64,000 nucleotides of DNA, taken from assembly GCF_014645315.1 (NCBI RefSeq), contig NZ_BMLQ01000001.1, positions 553,665 through 617,664 of the forward strand, written 5' to 3'. The translations under genes and the position numbers were made by a program. Within the stretch, counting starts at the first letter, position 1. Each line of letters begins with the position of its first letter. The notes below the pieces were generated by a model. It had not been told where the DNA came from. It made no database searches and saw only the letters and a list, made by a program, of their open reading frames with translations. The stretch comes from Citricoccus zhacaiensis (GTDB taxonomy: Bacteria; Actinomycetota; Actinomycetes; Actinomycetales; Micrococcaceae). Positions 51,596 through 61,515 of the stretch are shown piece by piece.

Positions 51596-52447
51596 ATGGT
51601 CAAGCTCGGAACGAATCTACCCGGTGGAGCGGCAGGAGGCGGAAACGATCCGTCCGGCCGACGTCTGACCTGGTTCGAGGCCATCGCTGCCTCACCCCGG
51701 CCGGCCGTGGTGGATCACGCGGCCGACGGCGACCGCGTCGAGCTCTCCGGCCGGGTCCTGGCCAACTGGGCTGCCAAGACCGCCAACCTGTTGGACATCG
51801 AGGGCCACGGGCCTGGTTCCACGGTCCTGATGGACCTGCCCCTGGGATGGAAATCGCTGGCCCTGCTGCTGGGGGCCGCACGTGCCGGCGTGGAGGTGCG
51901 GTTCGCCTCCGTCTCCTCATCCGCCCCGGGCGGGGCCGGTTCGGTGGACCTGGTGGTGTCCGGGACGCCCGGGGCCTGGTCAGAACATCCCGCCGATCTC
52001 TGGTCGGTGTCCCAGGGGACCCTGAGGTCATCAGGGGCGTCTGAGGTCTCTGAGACCTCGGAGCCGTTGGAGGCGTTGCCGTCACCGGACGCGCAGGTGC
52101 CGTCCCACGCCCTGGACTATGCCGCCGAGGTGCAGATGCAGGCGGACCAGTGCCACCTCCCCCTGCCGGGGACCAGCCTGCCGTCGCTCGTCGAAGCCTG
52201 GGAGGATCTGGCTGCCACAGGCCCCGAGTACGACGCCGGCGCACCCCTGTCCCGGTGGTCTCACCGCGAGCGGGGGCTGGTGGTGGCGGCCGCGGGCGGG
52301 CGGCTGGACCGCGGGACCGCGCGCGCCGTCGTCGGGACCTGGGACCGGGGGCACCCGGTGGTGCTGGTGCCGGAACGGGACACGGACCTCGGCGGGGCCT
52401 CGGCCCGGCTCGTGGAGGCCGAGCGGCTGGGCAGCGCCTCCCGGTGA
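51596..52447 (+). CDS. TIGR03089 family protein
   Basis: 283-aa actinobacterial protein that resembles the N-terminal part of AMP-dependent synthetases without their ATP-binding motif: WFEAIAASPRPAVVDHAADG, LANWAAKTANLLDIEG, then MDLPLGWKSLALLLGAARAGV. The middle part is low-complexity with Ser-Glu repeats. No catalytic motif is seen. AAAGGA precedes the ATG at 51596 by 7 bases. Its position between whiB2 and the gtrA-purK-purE-LCP genes is conserved in actinobacteria. Function unknown. Confidence 0.8.
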   Translation: MVKLGTNLPGGAAGGGNDPSGRRLTWFEAIAASPRPAVVDHAADGDRVELSGRVLANWAAKTANLLDIEGHGPGSTVLMDLPLGWKSLALLLGAARAGVEVRFASVSSSAPGGAGSVDLVVSGTPGAWSEHPADLWSVSQGTLRSSGASEVSETSEPLEALPSPDAQVPSHALDYAAEVQMQADQCHLPLPGTSLPSLVEAWEDLAATGPEYDAGAPLSRWSHRERGLVVAAAGGRLDRGTARAVVGTWDRGHPVVLVPERDTDLGGASARLVEAERLGSASR

Positions 52448-52451
52448 GTGG

Positions 52452-53090
52452 TTACCGAGGCTCGGCGGGCGTGCGGGCTGACGGCGCGGACGGGCCCTGC
52501 AGCGCAGTGCGGGCCGGTGGCGCCACCGGGCCGGGAGCCGGCGAGGTGGAGCCCCTGCGGTGCCGGCGCGGGGTGTCGGCGGTGCGAATGACCGGCAGTT
52601 CGCCGGTGAGCCGTTCGCGGTCGTCCTTGAACTTGGGGTCCGCGTCCAGTTCCTCGGTGAACACCCAGAACCGGTAGGCGAAGAAGCGGAAGATGGTGCC
52701 CAGGACCAGCCCGACCACGCTTCCGGCGATGAAGATGCCGGCGGTCGAGGTGACGCCCAGCCAGTACTGCGCCACGAACACGCAACCGGCCTGGATGCCC
52801 ATGCCGATGACGTTCATCACCGCGAACAACACGAACTCGCGCATGAGGTTGTTCTGCCGGCGGTGGCGGAAGGTCCAGAGGCGGTTGGCCACATAGGAGA
52901 AGATCGTGGCGACCACGCTGGCCACGATCTTGGACTTGACGTTACTGCCCTCCATCGGGCCGTGCATGAGCCACAGGAAGATCGCCGAGTCCACCACGAA
53001 GGCTGCCGCCCCGACCGCCCCGAACTTGGCGACCTCGCGCCAGAGCATGGCGACCAGGGCCACGAGACGTTGCCACAGGTTGCTGAACAT
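52452..53090 (-). CDS. GtrA-family membrane protein
   Basis: 212-aa protein with four membrane helices in the first 145 residues: FGAVGAAAFVVDSAIFLWLM, KIVASVVATIFSYVANRLWTF, VLFAVMNVIGMGIQAGCVFV and FIAGSVVGLVLGTIFRFFAYRFWVF. This is the GtrA layout, linked to flipping or transfer of polyprenyl-phosphate sugars. The C-terminal 60 residues are Pro/Arg-rich and disordered. Its stop is 4 bases from that of TIGR03089. A 19-bp palindrome lies 54 bases upstream. Confidence 0.88.
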   Translation of the reverse strand: MFSNLWQRLVALVAMLWREVAKFGAVGAAAFVVDSAIFLWLMHGPMEGSNVKSKIVASVVATIFSYVANRLWTFRHRRQNNLMREFVLFAVMNVIGMGIQAGCVFVAQYWLGVTSTAGIFIAGSVVGLVLGTIFRFFAYRFWVFTEELDADPKFKDDRERLTGELPVIRTADTPRRHRRGSTSPAPGPVAPPARTALQGPSAPSARTPAEPR

Positions 53091-53144
53091 GGGGGTGGGT
53101 GGACTCCTTGTTGCGTGCAGAAGACGGGCCGAGAACCGGAAAAT

Positions 53145-53163
53145 GTCTAAGCATACCTTAGAC
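53145..53163. promoter_or_regulatory. 19-bp palindrome upstream of gtrA
   Basis: GTCTAAGCATACCTTAGAC has perfect 7-bp arms and a 5-bp centre; length and the TAAG/CTTA core recall DtxR/IdeR iron boxes, but the match to that consensus is partial. It lies between gtrA (-) and purK (+), nearer to gtrA. Regulator uncertain. Confidence 0.35.
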
Positions 53164-53235
53164 CGGGTTCCTCCCCGTTTCCTGACAACTGGAGGCCGCC
53201 GGGCGGTTCTGCCGGGCTGGGACTGATCCGCTGGT

Positions 53236-53241
53236 TACCCT
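53236..53241 (+). promoter_or_regulatory. -10 box for leaderless purK transcript
   Basis: TACCCT lies 6 bases before the GTG start of purK at 53248, the spacing seen at other leaderless genes in the window. Confidence 0.45.
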
Positions 53242-53247
53242 AGGTCC

Positions 53248-54477
53248 GTGAGTTTTCCTGTGATCGGAGTAGTGGGCGGCGGCCAATTGGCGCGCATGAT
53301 GGCCCCGGCAGCAACGGCCCTGGGCGTGCGGCTGAGAGTCCTGGCCGAGGGCCCGGACGTCTCGGCCACCACGGCGGCCCCCTCCACGGTGGGAGACTAC
53401 CGGGACCTCGAGGCGCTGAAGGCCTTCGTGGCCGGGGTGGACGTGGTGACGTTCGACCATGAGCACGTGCCTCCGGAGCACCTGCGGGCGCTGAAGGAGG
53501 CCGGCGTGAACCTGCAGCCCGGACCGGATGCCCTGCAGTACGCCCAGGACAAGCTGCTCATGCGCCAGGCCTGTGACCGCCTCGGACTGCCGAACCCGGC
53601 GTGGGCCGCCGTGACCTCCGTCGCTGACCTGCTCGACTTCGGCGACCGGACCGGTTGGCCCGTGGTCCTCAAGACCCCGCGCGGCGGCTACGACGGCAAG
53701 GGCGTGCGGGTCCTGCGCTCGCCCGAGGCCGCCGAATCCTGCGGCGACTGGTTCGAGTTGGGATTCGAGGCGCTGCTGGTTGAGGAGATGGTGGACTTCT
53801 CCCGGGAGCTCTCCTCTCAGGTGGCCCGCAATCCCTCGGGGGCGACCGCCTCCTACCCGGTGGCCGAATCTGTCCAGACGGACGGGGTGTGTGACGTGGT
53901 CACCGCCCCGGCGCCCGGCCTGGACCCCGGGACGGCGCGCGCGGCCGAGGAGGCCGCCGTGGCCCTGGCCGAGGGACTCGGCGTGACCGGCATGCTCGCC
54001 GTGGAACTGTTCGAGACCCCCGGCGTCGGCCCCGGCTTCATGGTCAACGAACTGGCCATGCGCCCTCACAACTCGGGCCACTGGTCCATGGACGGCGCCG
54101 TCACCGGCCAGTTCGAGCAGCACGTCCGCGCGGTGCTCGACCTGCCACTGGGTTCCACGGCCCCCCTCGGTGCCTACACCGTGATGAAGAACTACCTCGG
54201 CGGAGCCAACGAGGACCTCTACGCGGCCTTCCCCACGGCCATGACGGCCTTCCCCGAGGCCAAGATCCATGCCTACGGCAAGTCCGTGCGCCCCGGCCGC
54301 AAGATCGGGCACGTCAACGTCACCGCGGCCACCCCCGAGGACCTGGCCTCCGCCCGCGCGGCCGCCGAGGGAGCCGCCGCGATCATCAGCGAGGGACTGC
54401 ACGCCGGTCCCGACTCCGGTCCAGGTACCGACACACAGACCGGATCGCAGGACGCCGACCAGCAGGAGCAGTCATGA
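53248..54477 (+). CDS. purK: 5-(carboxyamino)imidazole ribonucleotide synthase
   Basis: ATP-grasp enzyme of purine biosynthesis, 409 aa, making N5-CAIR from AIR, bicarbonate and ATP. Seen: [20 protein letters not shown] at the start, [28 protein letters not shown] (ATP-grasp), [14 protein letters not shown] and the C-terminal [21 protein letters not shown] start with a TACCCT box, probably leaderless. Overlaps purE by four bases (ATGA). A disordered tail of about 30 residues ends the protein. Confidence 0.95.
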   Translation: MSFPVIGVVGGGQLARMMAPAATALGVRLRVLAEGPDVSATTAAPSTVGDYRDLEALKAFVAGVDVVTFDHEHVPPEHLRALKEAGVNLQPGPDALQYAQDKLLMRQACDRLGLPNPAWAAVTSVADLLDFGDRTGWPVVLKTPRGGYDGKGVRVLRSPEAAESCGDWFELGFEALLVEEMVDFSRELSSQVARNPSGATASYPVAESVQTDGVCDVVTAPAPGLDPGTARAAEEAAVALAEGLGVTGMLAVELFETPGVGPGFMVNELAMRPHNSGHWSMDGAVTGQFEQHVRAVLDLPLGSTAPLGAYTVMKNYLGGANEDLYAAFPTAMTAFPEAKIHAYGKSVRPGRKIGHVNVTAATPEDLASARAAAEGAAAIISEGLHAGPDSGPGTDTQTGSQDADQQEQS

Positions 54478-55061
54478 CCCCCAGCGAAGCACCCGCGACC
54501 ACTGGCTCCGCGACCACTGACCAGGCCGGCGCGGCCCCCGCCCGGGTGGCCGTGATCATGGGCTCCGACTCGGACTGGCCCGTGATGGAGGCCGCCGCAG
54601 CGGCCCTGGAGGAATTCGGGATTCCCTACGAGGCCGGGGTCGTGTCCGCCCACCGCATGCCGCACGAGATGGTGGCCTTCGGCACCGAGGCGCACGAACG
54701 CGGGATCCGGGTGATCATCGCCGGCGCCGGCGGTGCCGCGCACCTGCCGGGCATGATCGCCTCCACCACTCCCCTGCCGGTCATCGGCGTGCCCGTGCCG
54801 CTGAAGACCCTCGACGGCATGGACTCCCTGCTGTCCATCGTGCAGATGCCCGCCGGCGTCCCGGTGGCCACCGTGTCCATCGGCGGCGCCCGCAACGCCG
54901 GGCTGCTGGCCGTGCGGATCCTCGCCGCGGGAACCGACCCGGAGGCGTCGCAGCTGCGCGAGAAGATGGTCGAGTTCGCCGCCGAGCTGCGGAACACGGC
55001 CAGCGCCAAGGGTGAACGGTTGCAGGAGTCGCTGGCCGGACGGCCCGGATTCCGCCCGTGA
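54474..55061 (+). CDS. purE: N5-carboxyaminoimidazole ribonucleotide mutase
   Basis: Converts N5-CAIR to CAIR directly after PurK. The 195-aa protein has the class I PurE signature [17 protein letters not shown], the SAHRMPHEM motif with the catalytic His, [20 protein letters not shown] and [20 protein letters not shown]. An Ala/Thr-rich stretch of about 25 residues precedes the domain. Coupled to purK upstream and to the LCP gene downstream by four-base overlaps. Confidence 0.96.
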   Translation: MTPSEAPATTGSATTDQAGAAPARVAVIMGSDSDWPVMEAAAAALEEFGIPYEAGVVSAHRMPHEMVAFGTEAHERGIRVIIAGAGGAAHLPGMIASTTPLPVIGVPVPLKTLDGMDSLLSIVQMPAGVPVATVSIGGARNAGLLAVRILAAGTDPEASQLREKMVEFAAELRNTASAKGERLQESLAGRPGFRP

Positions 55062-56695
55062 TGGCAGGCCAGGTTCCCCAGAGAGACCCGTCCCTCCTGC
55101 ACGGCCCCCAGGCCGCGGGCGCAGGAGGGCCTGACCCGGTCCGCGACCCGCAGAGCGCCGCGGCCCCCCAACGCACCAAGCGGGCCTGGATCCTGCTGCT
55201 GCTCACCCTCTTCGTCCCCGGCGGCGCCCAGGTGGTCGCCGGGAATCGTGCCCTCGGCCGCGCCGCACTGCGGGTGACCCTGACGGTCTGGCTCCTGGTC
55301 GCCGTCGCGCTCGTGCTGCTGGTGGTCAATCGCGACCTGCTGGTCCAGGCCTTCGCCAACACGTGGGTCCAGCTGGCGGCCGTCGTGGTCCTGGCAGCCC
55401 TGGCCATCGGGTGGGTGGTGCTCTGGATCGACACCTTCCGGCTGTTGCGGCTCAGGCTGGTGGCCCCCGGGATGAAGCCGCTGCTGGCCTTCTCCACGGT
55501 GCTGCTGCTGGTGGCCACGTCCGGCGTGCTCGGCTACGGCTCCTTCGCCGTGAACGCCGGGCGCAACGCCCTGAACGAGATCTTCGCGCCCGGCCCCGCC
55601 ATCGAGCCGGTGGCCGGCCGCTACAACTTCCTGCTCATGGGTGGCGACGCCGGTGAGGGCCGGATCGGGCTGCGGCCGGACTCCATCCATGTGGCCTCCG
55701 TGAACGCCGACACCGGCAGTACGATCCTGTTCTCGATCCCCCGCAACTTCCAGAACGCCCCGTTCTCCGAGGACTCCCCCCTGTGGGGCGCCTACCCGGA
55801 GGGCTTCAACTGCGGCGACGAGTGCATCATCAACGCCCTGTACGTGGACGTCATGGAGAACCACCAGGACCTCTATCCCGGTGCCGAGGATCCCGGCGCT
55901 GAGGCCATGATGGACGCTGCCGGCGGCATCCTCGGACTGGACATCCAGGCCTACGCGATGGTGGACATGGGCGGGTTCTCCCAGCTCATCGACTCCATGG
56001 GCGGAGTCACGGTCACGTCCGGCGGTTGGACGACCTACCGAGGACCCCGCCCGGACGGCGAATGGGGCAACGCGTGGTGGGGCCCGGGAACCTATGACTT
56101 CAGCGGCGAAGAGGCCCTGGCCTTCGCCCGCTCCCGCCACTTCTCCACGGACTACTCGCGCATCCGCCGCCAGCAGTGCATCCAGTCCGCCATGCTGGCC
56201 CAGTTCAATCCCCAGACCCTGGTGACCCGCTTCCAGGGCATCCTGGATGCCGGCGAGCAGATCGTGGAGACCGATCTGCCGGGGCAGCAGCTGGGCACGT
56301 TCGTCTCGCTGGCCGCGAAGGGGCAGTCCCAGGGCATGGGGCGGCTGACCATCGGTCCCCCGGACTTCGAGGGCGAGGACGGCCGGTTCACCACCTACCC
56401 GGACTTCGACGAGATCCGCACCCGGGTGGACGCCATGCTCGCCGAGGACGGCACCCCGAACGCCGCCGGCACGTCCGCGGCCCCGCTGCTCTTCGTGGAC
56501 GCCACCGCCTCCCTGATGGCTTCCGCCTCGCAGGAGGCCGGCACCAGCGACGATCCCGCTGACTGGCCGGCACCGCCGACCCAGCCGGACGGATCCGAGA
56601 TCACGCACGAGTATCTGCAGCACCTCGAGGACACTGGCCAGACCGGCCTGCTGGAGGACGCCGCATCCACCAACCACCTCTGCGCGGCGGGCTAG
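55058..56695 (+). CDS. LytR-CpsA-Psr (LCP) family protein
   Basis: 545-aa membrane protein that likely attaches glycopolymers to peptidoglycan. Three hydrophobic segments (about 45-145) precede the external LCP domain: [31 protein letters not shown] with the Arg/Phe motif, [32 protein letters not shown], and [20 protein letters not shown]. The C-terminal region is acidic and variable. Start GTG 55058 overlaps the purE stop; ATG 55061 is an alternative. The first segments differ from the single helix of classical LCP proteins. Confidence 0.9.
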   Translation: MMAGQVPQRDPSLLHGPQAAGAGGPDPVRDPQSAAAPQRTKRAWILLLLTLFVPGGAQVVAGNRALGRAALRVTLTVWLLVAVALVLLVVNRDLLVQAFANTWVQLAAVVVLAALAIGWVVLWIDTFRLLRLRLVAPGMKPLLAFSTVLLLVATSGVLGYGSFAVNAGRNALNEIFAPGPAIEPVAGRYNFLLMGGDAGEGRIGLRPDSIHVASVNADTGSTILFSIPRNFQNAPFSEDSPLWGAYPEGFNCGDECIINALYVDVMENHQDLYPGAEDPGAEAMMDAAGGILGLDIQAYAMVDMGGFSQLIDSMGGVTVTSGGWTTYRGPRPDGEWGNAWWGPGTYDFSGEEALAFARSRHFSTDYSRIRRQQCIQSAMLAQFNPQTLVTRFQGILDAGEQIVETDLPGQQLGTFVSLAAKGQSQGMGRLTIGPPDFEGEDGRFTTYPDFDEIRTRVDAMLAEDGTPNAAGTSAAPLLFVDATASLMASASQEAGTSDDPADWPAPPTQPDGSEITHEYLQHLEDTGQTGLLEDAASTNHLCAAG

Positions 56696-56709
56696 TCAAC
56701 CGCTGGGCG

Positions 56710-56764
56710 GCCGACAAGGACGCAGGGACCGGTTCCCGGTCGGGTGACTCACGTCCTTGCCGGC
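56710..56764 (+). terminator. Stem-loop after the purK-purE-LCP operon
   Basis: GCCGACAAGGACG (56710-56722) pairs with CGTCCTTGCCGGC (56752-56764), 12 of 13 positions, and encloses a second small hairpin (GACCGG/CCGGTC). It lies 15 bases after the LCP stop and upstream of the manA box. Confidence 0.5.
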
Positions 56765-56800
56765 AGCGCCCCCTGTGTACGGTTGTCTCGGGCGGGTCGA

Positions 56801-56806
56801 TAGGCT
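56801..56806 (+). promoter_or_regulatory. -10 box for leaderless manA transcript
   Basis: TAGGCT lies 6 bases before the manA ATG (56813), the same box as for ahcY and the acyl-CoA synthetase gene. Confidence 0.45.
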
Positions 56807-56812
56807 GGGAGC

Positions 56813-58156
56813 ATGTACCTGCTGCACACCCCCATCCGTGACTATGCGTGGGGCTCCGCCACCCTGCTGGCCGAGCTACAGGACCGGACTCCCACCGGCC
56901 GGCCGGAGGCGGAGATGTGGATGGGCGCACACCCCAGCGCTCCCGCTGGAGCGGTCCCGGCGAGCGATCCCGGGTCGGCGCCGGTGCCCCTCGATGAGCT
57001 GCTGGCCTCTGATCCGGAGGCGTTGCTGGGCGAGGCCGTGCGCTACGGCCGCCTGCCCTTCCTCGTGAAACTGCTGGCCGCGGGGCGCCCGCTGTCGATC
57101 CAGGCCCATCCGACCCACGAGCAGGCCCGCACCGGGTTCGCCGCCGAGGAGGCCGCAGGCGTCCCGGACTCGGCGCCCCACCGCAACTACCGGGATGACA
57201 ACCACAAGCCGGAGATGCTCGTGGCCCTGACCCCATTCGCCGCCCTGTGCGGATTCCGCTCGGCCCGGGATGCCGGCACCTCGTTCTCCCGGCTGGCCCA
57301 GGTGCTGGCTGAGAACATGGAGGATCACGACGCCGGCCCGGCCGGTCTCGCCGACGCCGCACCCGCCGCGTTCGACGCGCCAACATCCGAAGCATCCGTG
57401 GCCCAGACAGCGGCCGGCTACGCCGACCTCCTCCTGCATGGCGCAGGAGAACCTGACGGCGATGGCGACGATGATGGCGGCGGCCCGGCGCTCGAGCGCG
57501 TCTTCGCGGACCTGCTCGACCCCGCCGGGGACTGGTCCTCGGGCTCCTGGGTGACGGCCGTCGTCGCCGCTCTGAAGAAGGCTCCTCGGGCCCTGGACGA
57601 GGATCTGAACCTGGCCACGGCGGTGGGGATCGCCGAGCACTATCCGGCCGATCCGGGTGTGCTGGTCTCGATCCTGCTCCACCGCGTGGACCTGGCCCCG
57701 GGCCAGGCGATCCACCTGCCGGCCGGCAATGTCCACGCCTACCTGCATGGACTGGGTGTGGAGGTCATGGCCGCCTCGGACAACGTGCTGCGCGGCGGGC
57801 TGACACCCAAGCATGTGGACGTCCCCGAGCTGCGCCGGGTCGTCGCCTTCGAGTCCGTGCCAGTGCCGTACTGCGCCCCCCTCTCGGAGGGGGAAGGCCA
57901 TCTGGTGTTCCGTCCCCCGTTCGAGGAGTTCCAGGTCGACCGGTTGGATCTACCCGCCGCCGACGGCACCACCCTGACCGCCCGAGGGCCGGTCCTGGCG
58001 GTGTGCACCGCCGGACGGGTCCGGGTCGAGGCCGGGGCCGAGGCTGCCGTGCTCGCCGCCGGGGAGTCGGTGTTCCTGACGGCGGCCGATGCCGCCGCGA
58101 TCGTTCACGGCGCCGGCGAGGATCCGGCCACCCTCTTCTCGGTCACCCTCCCCTGA
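56813..58156 (+). CDS. manA: Mannose-6-phosphate isomerase, class I
   Basis: Zinc enzyme that interconverts fructose-6-phosphate and mannose-6-phosphate, feeding GDP-mannose and polyprenyl-mannose. 447 aa. N-terminal NYxWG-type segment IRDYAWGSATLLAEL, zinc ligands in LSIQAHPTHEQA, NHKPEMLVALTPFAALCGFR, and GNVHAYLHGLGVEVMAASDNVLR are all typical. A Asp/Gly-rich loop near 218-225 lies within an extension to the helical insertion. It ends in a long palindrome shared with glpX. Confidence 0.94.
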   Translation: MYLLHTPIRDYAWGSATLLAELQDRTPTGRPEAEMWMGAHPSAPAGAVPASDPGSAPVPLDELLASDPEALLGEAVRYGRLPFLVKLLAAGRPLSIQAHPTHEQARTGFAAEEAAGVPDSAPHRNYRDDNHKPEMLVALTPFAALCGFRSARDAGTSFSRLAQVLAENMEDHDAGPAGLADAAPAAFDAPTSEASVAQTAAGYADLLLHGAGEPDGDGDDDGGGPALERVFADLLDPAGDWSSGSWVTAVVAALKKAPRALDEDLNLATAVGIAEHYPADPGVLVSILLHRVDLAPGQAIHLPAGNVHAYLHGLGVEVMAASDNVLRGGLTPKHVDVPELRRVVAFESVPVPYCAPLSEGEGHLVFRPPFEEFQVDRLDLPAADGTTLTARGPVLAVCTAGRVRVEAGAEAAVLAAGESVFLTAADAAAIVHGAGEDPATLFSVTLP

Positions 58157-58159
58157 CAA

Positions 58160-58241
58160 CTTCGAACTGGCGGTCGAACTCGCCCCATTCCGGCGGGTTA
58201 CCCGTCAGTAGATGGTGCGATCTCGACCGCCAGTTGCGAAG
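58160..58241. terminator. Long palindrome between manA and glpX
   Basis: Outer arms 58160-58177 and 58223-58241 form an 18-bp stem starting CTTCGAACTGGCGG with a single bulged base, and enclose a 45-base apical region with smaller stems. It lies between convergent genes and should terminate both. No U-run. Confidence 0.58.
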
Positions 58242-58254
58242 GTGTGGTGGCAGC

Positions 58255-59361
58255 TCAGCGCACCGGCAGGGCGTCCGGACCGATCCAGGGCTCCCACTTG
58301 CGGGCCTGGTGCTCGGCCTCGATGACGCGCACGGTGCCGGACTTGGAGCGCATGACCATGGACTGCGTGGTCACGCGGTCGTTGTAGTAGCGCACGCCGC
58401 GCAGCAGGTCACCGTCGGTGATGCCGGTGGCGGCGAAGTAGGCGTTGTCAGTCTTGACCAGGTCGTCGGTGGTGAGGACCGCGTCCAGGTCATGGCCGGC
58501 GTCGATGGCCCGCTGGCGTTCGGCGTCGTCGATCGGGGCCAGACGGCCCTGGATCACACCGCCGATCGCCTTGATGGCGCAGGCGGTGATGATGCCCTCG
58601 GGCGTGCCACCGATCCCGAGCAGCATGTCCACATCGGTGTCATGGCGGGCTGCGGCGATGCCCCCGGCCACGTCACCGTCCATGATGAACTTCACGCGGG
58701 CACCGGCGGCGCGGATCTCGGCGACCAGTTTCTCGTGGCGCGGACGGTCCAGCACGCAGACGTTCAGCTGGCTGATGGGCTTGCCCAGGGCCTTGGCGAC
58801 CAGGTGGATGTTCTGCTTGATGGGCAGGCGGAGATCGACGAAGTCAGCTGCCTCCGGTCCCACGACGAGCTTGTCCATGTAGAACACCGCCGAGGGGTCG
58901 AACATGGCACCGCGCTCGGCGACGGCGAACACGGACAGTGCGTTGGGGTAGCCCATGGCGGTCAGGCGGGTGCCGTCGATCGGATCCACGGCGACGTCCA
59001 CCTCGGGGCCGGTGCCGTCTCCGACGTTTTCGCCGTTGTAGAGCATGGGCGCCTCGTCCTTCTCGCCCTCGCCGATGACCACCACACCGTTCATCGCCAC
59101 GGTGTCCATGAAGGCGCGCATCGCGTCCACGGCGGCGCCATCGGCAGTGTTCTTGTCCCCGTAGCCCACCCAGTGACCTGCGGCGATGGCGGCGGCCTCG
59201 GTCACCCGGACCAGCTCCATGGCCAGGTTGCGGTCCGGCTTGGTCCCGGACACGGCCAGGCTCGGGCTGAGGATGCTGCGATCAGTGTGATGCGGCTCCG
59301 CGGTGCGCGACTGTGCCTTGTCGGTCCGAACGCCATTGTTCTCGGGCTGGTCAGTGGTCAC
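58255..59361 (-). CDS. glpX: Fructose-1,6-bisphosphatase, class II
   Basis: Gluconeogenic phosphatase, 368 aa from GTG 59361. The class II pattern is complete: [46 protein letters not shown], the metal site [16 protein letters not shown], then [14 protein letters not shown] and [19 protein letters not shown]. The first 40 residues are a disordered extension. A longer frame to 59499 is ignored. In actinobacteria glpX is divergent from the DUF4245 gene, as here. Confidence 0.94.
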   Translation of the reverse strand: MTTDQPENNGVRTDKAQSRTAEPHHTDRSILSPSLAVSGTKPDRNLAMELVRVTEAAAIAAGHWVGYGDKNTADGAAVDAMRAFMDTVAMNGVVVIGEGEKDEAPMLYNGENVGDGTGPEVDVAVDPIDGTRLTAMGYPNALSVFAVAERGAMFDPSAVFYMDKLVVGPEAADFVDLRLPIKQNIHLVAKALGKPISQLNVCVLDRPRHEKLVAEIRAAGARVKFIMDGDVAGGIAAARHDTDVDMLLGIGGTPEGIITACAIKAIGGVIQGRLAPIDDAERQRAIDAGHDLDAVLTTDDLVKTDNAYFAATGITDGDLLRGVRYYNDRVTTQSMVMRSKSGTVRVIEAEHQARKWEPWIGPDALPVR

Positions 59362-59432
59362 CGAAATACTCCGTCTGTGGGGGAACGTCTCGGAATCCAT
59401 CCTAGTGTCCCGGCTGGTGGCAGAATGGACCG

Positions 59433-60059
59433 GTGACTTCCCCTCAGCCCGAGGCCGATCCGGCCGCCAGCTCGGCCACCACCCCGGCCCCCAAGCCACG
59501 ACTGACGCAGAAGCAGGCCAAGCGGGCCGGACAGTCCGCGCAGGCCATGGTCATCTCCGTGCTGGCGACCCTGGCCATCGCCCTGCTGGTGGTGCTGATG
59601 AATCCCAGCAGCACCGAGGAGACCTACGAGCGCACCGTGGACGTGACGGCCACCGCCGAACAGGCCTCGGCCACCGCCGGCTTCTCCGCCGTCGCCCCGC
59701 GCGTCCCGGCGGACTGGAACGCCAACTTCGCCCGGTGGAACGGCGCGGGCGTGGACCAGGTGGAGTTCTGGGAGGCCGGGTACGTCACCGCCGGGGACGA
59801 CTTCGCCGGGTTCAAGCAGACCGTCCAGGCCAATCCCACGTGGCTGTCCCAGCAGATGGACAACGCGCCCCAGACCGGGACGCGCTCCGTGGACGGGACC
59901 ACGTGGGACTTGTACGAGCCGGCCGACGGTGATCGGCATATGGTGACAGAACTGGACGGGACCACCCTCCTCATCAGTGGCTCCGGTGACCTGGCCGCGC
60001 TGGACACCCTGGCGGCCGCCATCCAGGACTCCATCCACGATTCCGCCGAGGACCACTGA
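59433..60059 (+). CDS. DUF4245 domain protein
   Basis: 208-aa protein with one membrane helix near residues 38-56 ([19 protein letters not shown]) and an extracytoplasmic domain with alternating strands ([49 protein letters not shown]). The DUF4245 family is restricted to actinobacteria and stays next to glpX. Function unknown. GTG start; CAGAAT lies 6 bases upstream, a poorer match to the leaderless box. Carbonic anhydrase follows 30 bases later. Confidence 0.82.
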   Translation: MTSPQPEADPAASSATTPAPKPRLTQKQAKRAGQSAQAMVISVLATLAIALLVVLMNPSSTEETYERTVDVTATAEQASATAGFSAVAPRVPADWNANFARWNGAGVDQVEFWEAGYVTAGDDFAGFKQTVQANPTWLSQQMDNAPQTGTRSVDGTTWDLYEPADGDRHMVTELDGTTLLISGSGDLAALDTLAAAIQDSIHDSAEDH

Positions 60060-60089
60060 CAGCAGTTCAACCACTAGGAAGCAGAGCCG

Positions 60090-60761
60090 ATGACCGACAG
60101 TGCCGACTTGAAGACCGCCACCTCTCCGTCCGCCGCCCCCCTGACGCCCTCTGCCGTGTGGGACTTGCTGCGAGCCGGCAACGAACGCTTCGTGGCTGAT
60201 ACCTCCAACCACCCCAACCAGGACGCCGCGCGCCGCGCCTCCCTGACACACGAGCAGCATCCGGTGGCCGTGATCTTCGGTTGCTCGGATTCCCGGCTCG
60301 CGGCAGAGATCATCTTCGACGTGGGGTTGGGCGACGTCTTCGTGGTCCGCACGGCCGGTCAGGTGATCGACGACGCCGTCCTCGGTTCCCTCGAGTACTC
60401 CGTGGATGTCCTCGACATCCCGCTGATCGTCGTCCTCGGCCATGACAGCTGCGGTGCGGTGACCGCCGCCGTGGACTCCTACGTCTCCGGGGAGATGCCT
60501 CCCGGATTCATCCGCTCCCTCGTGGAACGCATCATCCCCTCCGTGATCTCCGCCCGGCGTGCCGGGGTCAAGGACGTCAACGGCACGGTGGCGGAGAACG
60601 TGCGTCAGATCAGCTCCCGCCTGATGGAGTCCTCGATGTCCGTGTCCAAGGCCGTCAACGAGGGCCGCACGGCCATCATCGGCGTGACCTACTCCCTGGA
60701 CAACGGCACCGCCAAGCCGGTCAAGATCATCGGGGACCTGGATCCGGACGAGGTCGGCTGA
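60090..60761 (+). CDS. Beta-class carbonic anhydrase
   Basis: Zinc enzyme interconverting CO2 and bicarbonate, 223 aa. Zinc ligands are Cys65 (IFGCSDSR), His118 and Cys121 (LGHDSCGAV), with the Asp67-Arg69 dyad that controls ligand exchange. RTAGQVIDDAVLGSLEY is the family's central motif. Bicarbonate is used by PurK-dependent purine synthesis and fatty acid synthesis; regulation is not evident. AGGAAG-like sequence precedes the ATG. Confidence 0.93.
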   Translation: MTDSADLKTATSPSAAPLTPSAVWDLLRAGNERFVADTSNHPNQDAARRASLTHEQHPVAVIFGCSDSRLAAEIIFDVGLGDVFVVRTAGQVIDDAVLGSLEYSVDVLDIPLIVVLGHDSCGAVTAAVDSYVSGEMPPGFIRSLVERIIPSVISARRAGVKDVNGTVAENVRQISSRLMESSMSVSKAVNEGRTAIIGVTYSLDNGTAKPVKIIGDLDPDEVG

Positions 60762-60819
60762 CCGAGCCCTGGAACGAGACCGGCCGCGGCCGGAACAGCG
60801 TCCGGCAGAGCCTGGCGAA

Positions 60820-61515
60820 TCAACCGCGGATGAGGCGCCGGGCCCGGGCCGCCGTGACCGCCTCGGTGCGATTGCCCACCCCGAGCTTGCCGAAGATGTG
60901 GTTCAGGTGGGTCTTGACGGTGGCCTGGGAGATGAACAGCCCCGCCGCGATCTGCTGGTTGGTCCGGCCGAGCGCCAGCTGTTCGAGGATGTCGATCTCC
61001 CGCGGGCTCAGTGCCGGCTCCTGCCCGCCCCCGCTGCCCAGGGCACGACGGGCCAGGTCCGCGGGGAGGATCCAGGTCCCCGCGGCGGCCTTCACCACGG
61101 CGTCGCGCAGTTGATCGGGAGAGGCATCCTTCAGGAGGTAGCCCAGCGCCCCGGCGGCCAGCGCGGCCTGGACATCGGAGACCGCGCCGTAGGTGGAGAC
61201 GATCAGCACGGGAAGCTTCGGATGGCTGCGTCCCAGGCTCTCGGTGGCCTCGATCCCGGTGGACCCCTCTCCCAGCTCGATGTCCATCACCACCACATCC
61301 GGACCGTCGTCGTGGGAGTTCAACCGGTCCACGGCGGCCAGCGCCTCTGCGGCCGTGGACGCCTCCGCCATCACCTTCAGGTGGTCCGCCGATTCCAGCA
61401 CGGCGCGCAATCCGGCCCTCACCACCGGGTGGTCGTCCACGAGCAGGATGCGGATCGGTTCGTCCCGCTGCCTTCCGTGGCCTGTCATGCCCGTCTTGCC
61501 CGTCATGCCTGTCAC
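60820..61515 (-). CDS. NarL/LuxR-type response regulator
   Basis: 231-aa two-component regulator. Receiver domain: LLVDDHPVVRAGLRAVL with acidic pair Asp27-Asp28, phospho-acceptor Asp78 in VVVMDIELG, conserved Ser/Thr and Lys in VSTYG and LLKDAS. DNA-binding LuxR domain at about 160-225: LSPREIDILEQLALGRTNQQI and VKTHLNHIFGKLGVGNRTEA. The N-terminus has an odd MTGKTGMTG repeat; GTG 61515, overlapping the kinase stop (GTGA), or ATG 61506 or 61488 could be the start. Partner of the kinase upstream; the divergent ABC permease is the likely target. Confidence 0.92.
   Translation of the reverse strand: MTGMTGKTGMTGHGRQRDEPIRILLVDDHPVVRAGLRAVLESADHLKVMAEASTAAEALAAVDRLNSHDDGPDVVVMDIELGEGSTGIEATESLGRSHPKLPVLIVSTYGAVSDVQAALAAGALGYLLKDASPDQLRDAVVKAAAGTWILPADLARRALGSGGGQEPALSPREIDILEQLALGRTNQQIAAGLFISQATVKTHLNHIFGKLGVGNRTEAVTAARARRLIRG

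Noticed and set aside
60780-60793. CCGGCCGCGGCCGG palindrome between the carbonic anhydrase and response regulator genes
   Set aside because: It leaves no loop for an RNA hairpin and such GC palindromes are expected by chance at this composition.
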